From Embiotoca jacksoni (taxonomy: Eukaryota > Chordata > Actinopteri > Embiotocidae), in assembly GCA_022577435.1 (NCBI GenBank), contig JAKOON010000013.1:4375001-4439000 (forward strand): a stretch of 64,000 nt of DNA. The letters are read 5' to 3'. Below, in pieces: positions 61,947 to 64,000 of this stretch. Under the pieces are notes generated by a model. The model saw nothing but the letters and a program-made list of their open reading frames with translations, did not search any database and was not told where the DNA came from. Numbering within the stretch: the first letter of the stretch is position 1; each line of letters opens with the position of its first letter. Both the position numbers and the translations under genes were made by a program.

Positions 61947-64000
61947 CTGAAATACATCAAAGGGAAAAGGGAAGATGAATTGAGAGGAAAAAAACGGATT
62001 TAAGATGTAATTCTGAGAAGTGGGAAATTCACTGCAGCTAAGAGTACAATCTATGACCCCTGTAGTCAATTTAGGAAGCAGACATTTCATAAAAAGTATT
62101 TATTTCCCTATCTTTTGTAAAAAAAAAAAAAAAAAAAAAACAACTAGACGATTCTTAGCATAACAGTTTTTTAGGAGTTAATAAATGACATATTGACTCT
62201 TTATTGCATGTCGGTAAATGTTCCCCGTTTGGGACGTTTTCAGTAACTGCATGAAAGACACTTATAGCAGTTTGTTTTTGAGTAGACTAATATATAAAAT
62301 ATATCTGTTTTAAAAGTAAAATATGTTTGAAATTCATTCAATTTGGCCTCAGTTGAATACCTGCAATGAAGATCCCAGTATTTACCAGAAGTTTCCTGTG
62401 ACAGATACCTTAATGAACCCAGGATTTTAACTACCTGTGCCTGTATGTTCACAAACAGAAGAATATTGTCTGTACTAAAAGAAAAATGCCTTCGCCCAGC
62501 CTCATGACTCTCATGGCTACTGCTACAGTTCATCGTTATAAAACTGGAATTAAGAGTAACACAGCTTGACCGACATTTAAACTGAAAGTTACAAGCTTAA
62601 AACATTGCAGCTTCCAACATTGTTTCTAATTCAACTGATCTCAAATCTCCTCAAACGAAGAGGGACGGCTAAAGAACCGGGTGTCTGGTCAGAATGTTGC
62701 TGATTTGAATGTCTGGACCGACTGTGGAAACACCGAAAATGGTTTGAAAAAGACTTCAGGTTTTTTTTCCAACAAAAGCCTGAATTCTGCACCAAAACAG
62801 CTCTTAATGAAATGTTGTGTTTCGACCACCAACCTTAGATGAATACAACTTTGAAAATCAAACCCCCATCCTGTAGGGATAATTTTTAGCCTCTTCTCAA
62901 CATCAAAACACAAAAAAGGAAATTAAACCATAACCACCACCACCACAACAATAATTAGCGCTACTGTGTCTCCTAACAACTCTGACCAATCAGATTCCTA
63001 ATCAACCTCACTAGGCGATCTTAATTGGACATTCAGAGTGGGAAAGGTCAAGGAAGATGTGGATAAATGCCATTTCATTAGAGGAAGAAAGCCTCGTCTG
63101 TGGGATTGATTATTAAATAATGGGGAGCAACGCATAGACAAGACACAAAGGTGGCCACATAGAGTCATACACACACCTTAATGACGGCGAAGGCTTAAAA
63201 AAAACAAAAAACAAGGTTCAACAAAAGCTAAAGGAGATTAAGAAACTTGATGATTCATGGTCAAAAGAGCAGAACAGACCCAGATACCAAGCAGTGGGAA
63301 ACAACAGAGACAATAAACCAGGTGACCTCCATTTTAATTGGAAAGAAAATCAAATTTGTCATCTTGTAATTCATACTAATTACTCCAAAGTACTTGAATA
63401 TCAGCTAGTTTTAACTTTACACAGCCATAGTCTGAAGTAAAAAATGACTGGAAATTGTTTTACACACCATGTAAAGGAAACTATGTTCAAAGAAAGCTGA
63501 GAAAATAAACAAATAAGGAAACTGAATAATCATCCAACAAGGCATGTTTACAGGAGATTCACAAATTTTGTTTTAAGGGCTCTGCAAATCTGTTAATTAT
63601 ATCTTAGGAATGGCAACCGACAGACTTCAGTAAAGACAAAGCAGAAAAGTTGGAATGAGGAAGGAGCAGAGTCGAGCGAAGGGAGGTGGCATCACACACG
63701 CACACATACACACATACGCGCAACCACTCACTGTAATTAACTGTTAAAGGGTTAATTCAAAATAAAGATAAAGAATACAATAAATAAGAAAAAAAAGAAA
63801 GTCTAATGACATATTTAACAAAAGGCGTCTGGAAACGTGTGCGTCTGATTTTTCAACAGGAACTACACAAAGAAACTTCACATGATGTAGTGGATTAATC
63901 ATTGGTGGGAAGCGGTGCGCGTGTGTGTGTGTGTCTGCCTTGTAATGGCATCCTCAGTACATCAAGATTATACGTCATCATGTAACAATGTAGAGCGGCT
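61947..64000 (-). other. anapc1 intron running off the window
   Basis: The next upstream exon should end in sequence like human PEIATSEL. I found no such segment on the minus strand here. The region holds a poly-A run near 62121-62140 and otherwise unassigned AT-rich sequence. Confidence 0.6.

Noticed and set aside
63165..63200. Possible mini-exon on the minus strand between an AAG acceptor and GTGTGT
   Set aside because: Only about 17 bases, with no match to the expected APC1 sequence.
63890..64000. Minus-strand open segment at the window end
   Set aside because: Its translation does not resemble the part of APC1 expected just upstream of window exon 1, and the bases after it (GGCAGA) do not form a donor.

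Overview
The window looks like nuclear DNA from a ray-finned fish, probably a spiny-rayed (percomorph) teleost. It has multi-exon genes with GT-AG introns, many long CA/GT microsatellites, and several interspersed repeat families that are typical of teleost genomes. No bacterial, plasmid, phage or CRISPR feature is present. The species cannot be fixed from the sequence.

One gene can be supported: anapc1, the large scaffold subunit of the anaphase-promoting complex/cyclosome (APC/C). It lies on the minus strand. I placed 36 consecutive coding exons between 61946 and 27189. All splice phases join without a frame error and give 1332 complete codons before a stop at 27189-27191. Compared with human APC1 (1944 residues, from memory), this is about the C-terminal two thirds. 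The N-terminal WD40 propeller and roughly 610 residues lie beyond 64000. The 3' untranslated region runs to a polyadenylation signal at 26332-26337.

Region by region: 1-26300 is intergenic, rich in microsatellites and decayed transposable elements, with no protein gene I can recognise. It contains a CpG-rich patch at 17.85-18.65 kb that could be a promoter, and a nested transposon insertion at 18.9-19.7 kb. 26300-62000 is anapc1. Its introns hold a deleted Tc1/mariner-like element (34.9-35.4 kb), a tRNA-Glu-headed SINE-like element (39.46-39.82 kb), a MITE (54.9-55.3 kb), a LINE 3' tail (59.2-59.4 kb) and microsatellites, some lying directly against splice sites. 62000-64000 is the start of a further anapc1 intron with no exon that I could find.

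I did not find an undescribed system. The most interesting signals are dinucleotide repeats in the splice-site zones of two anapc1 exons, a tandem NAG acceptor, the nested MITE, the tRNA-Glu-headed element, and a CpG-rich intronic block open on both strands.
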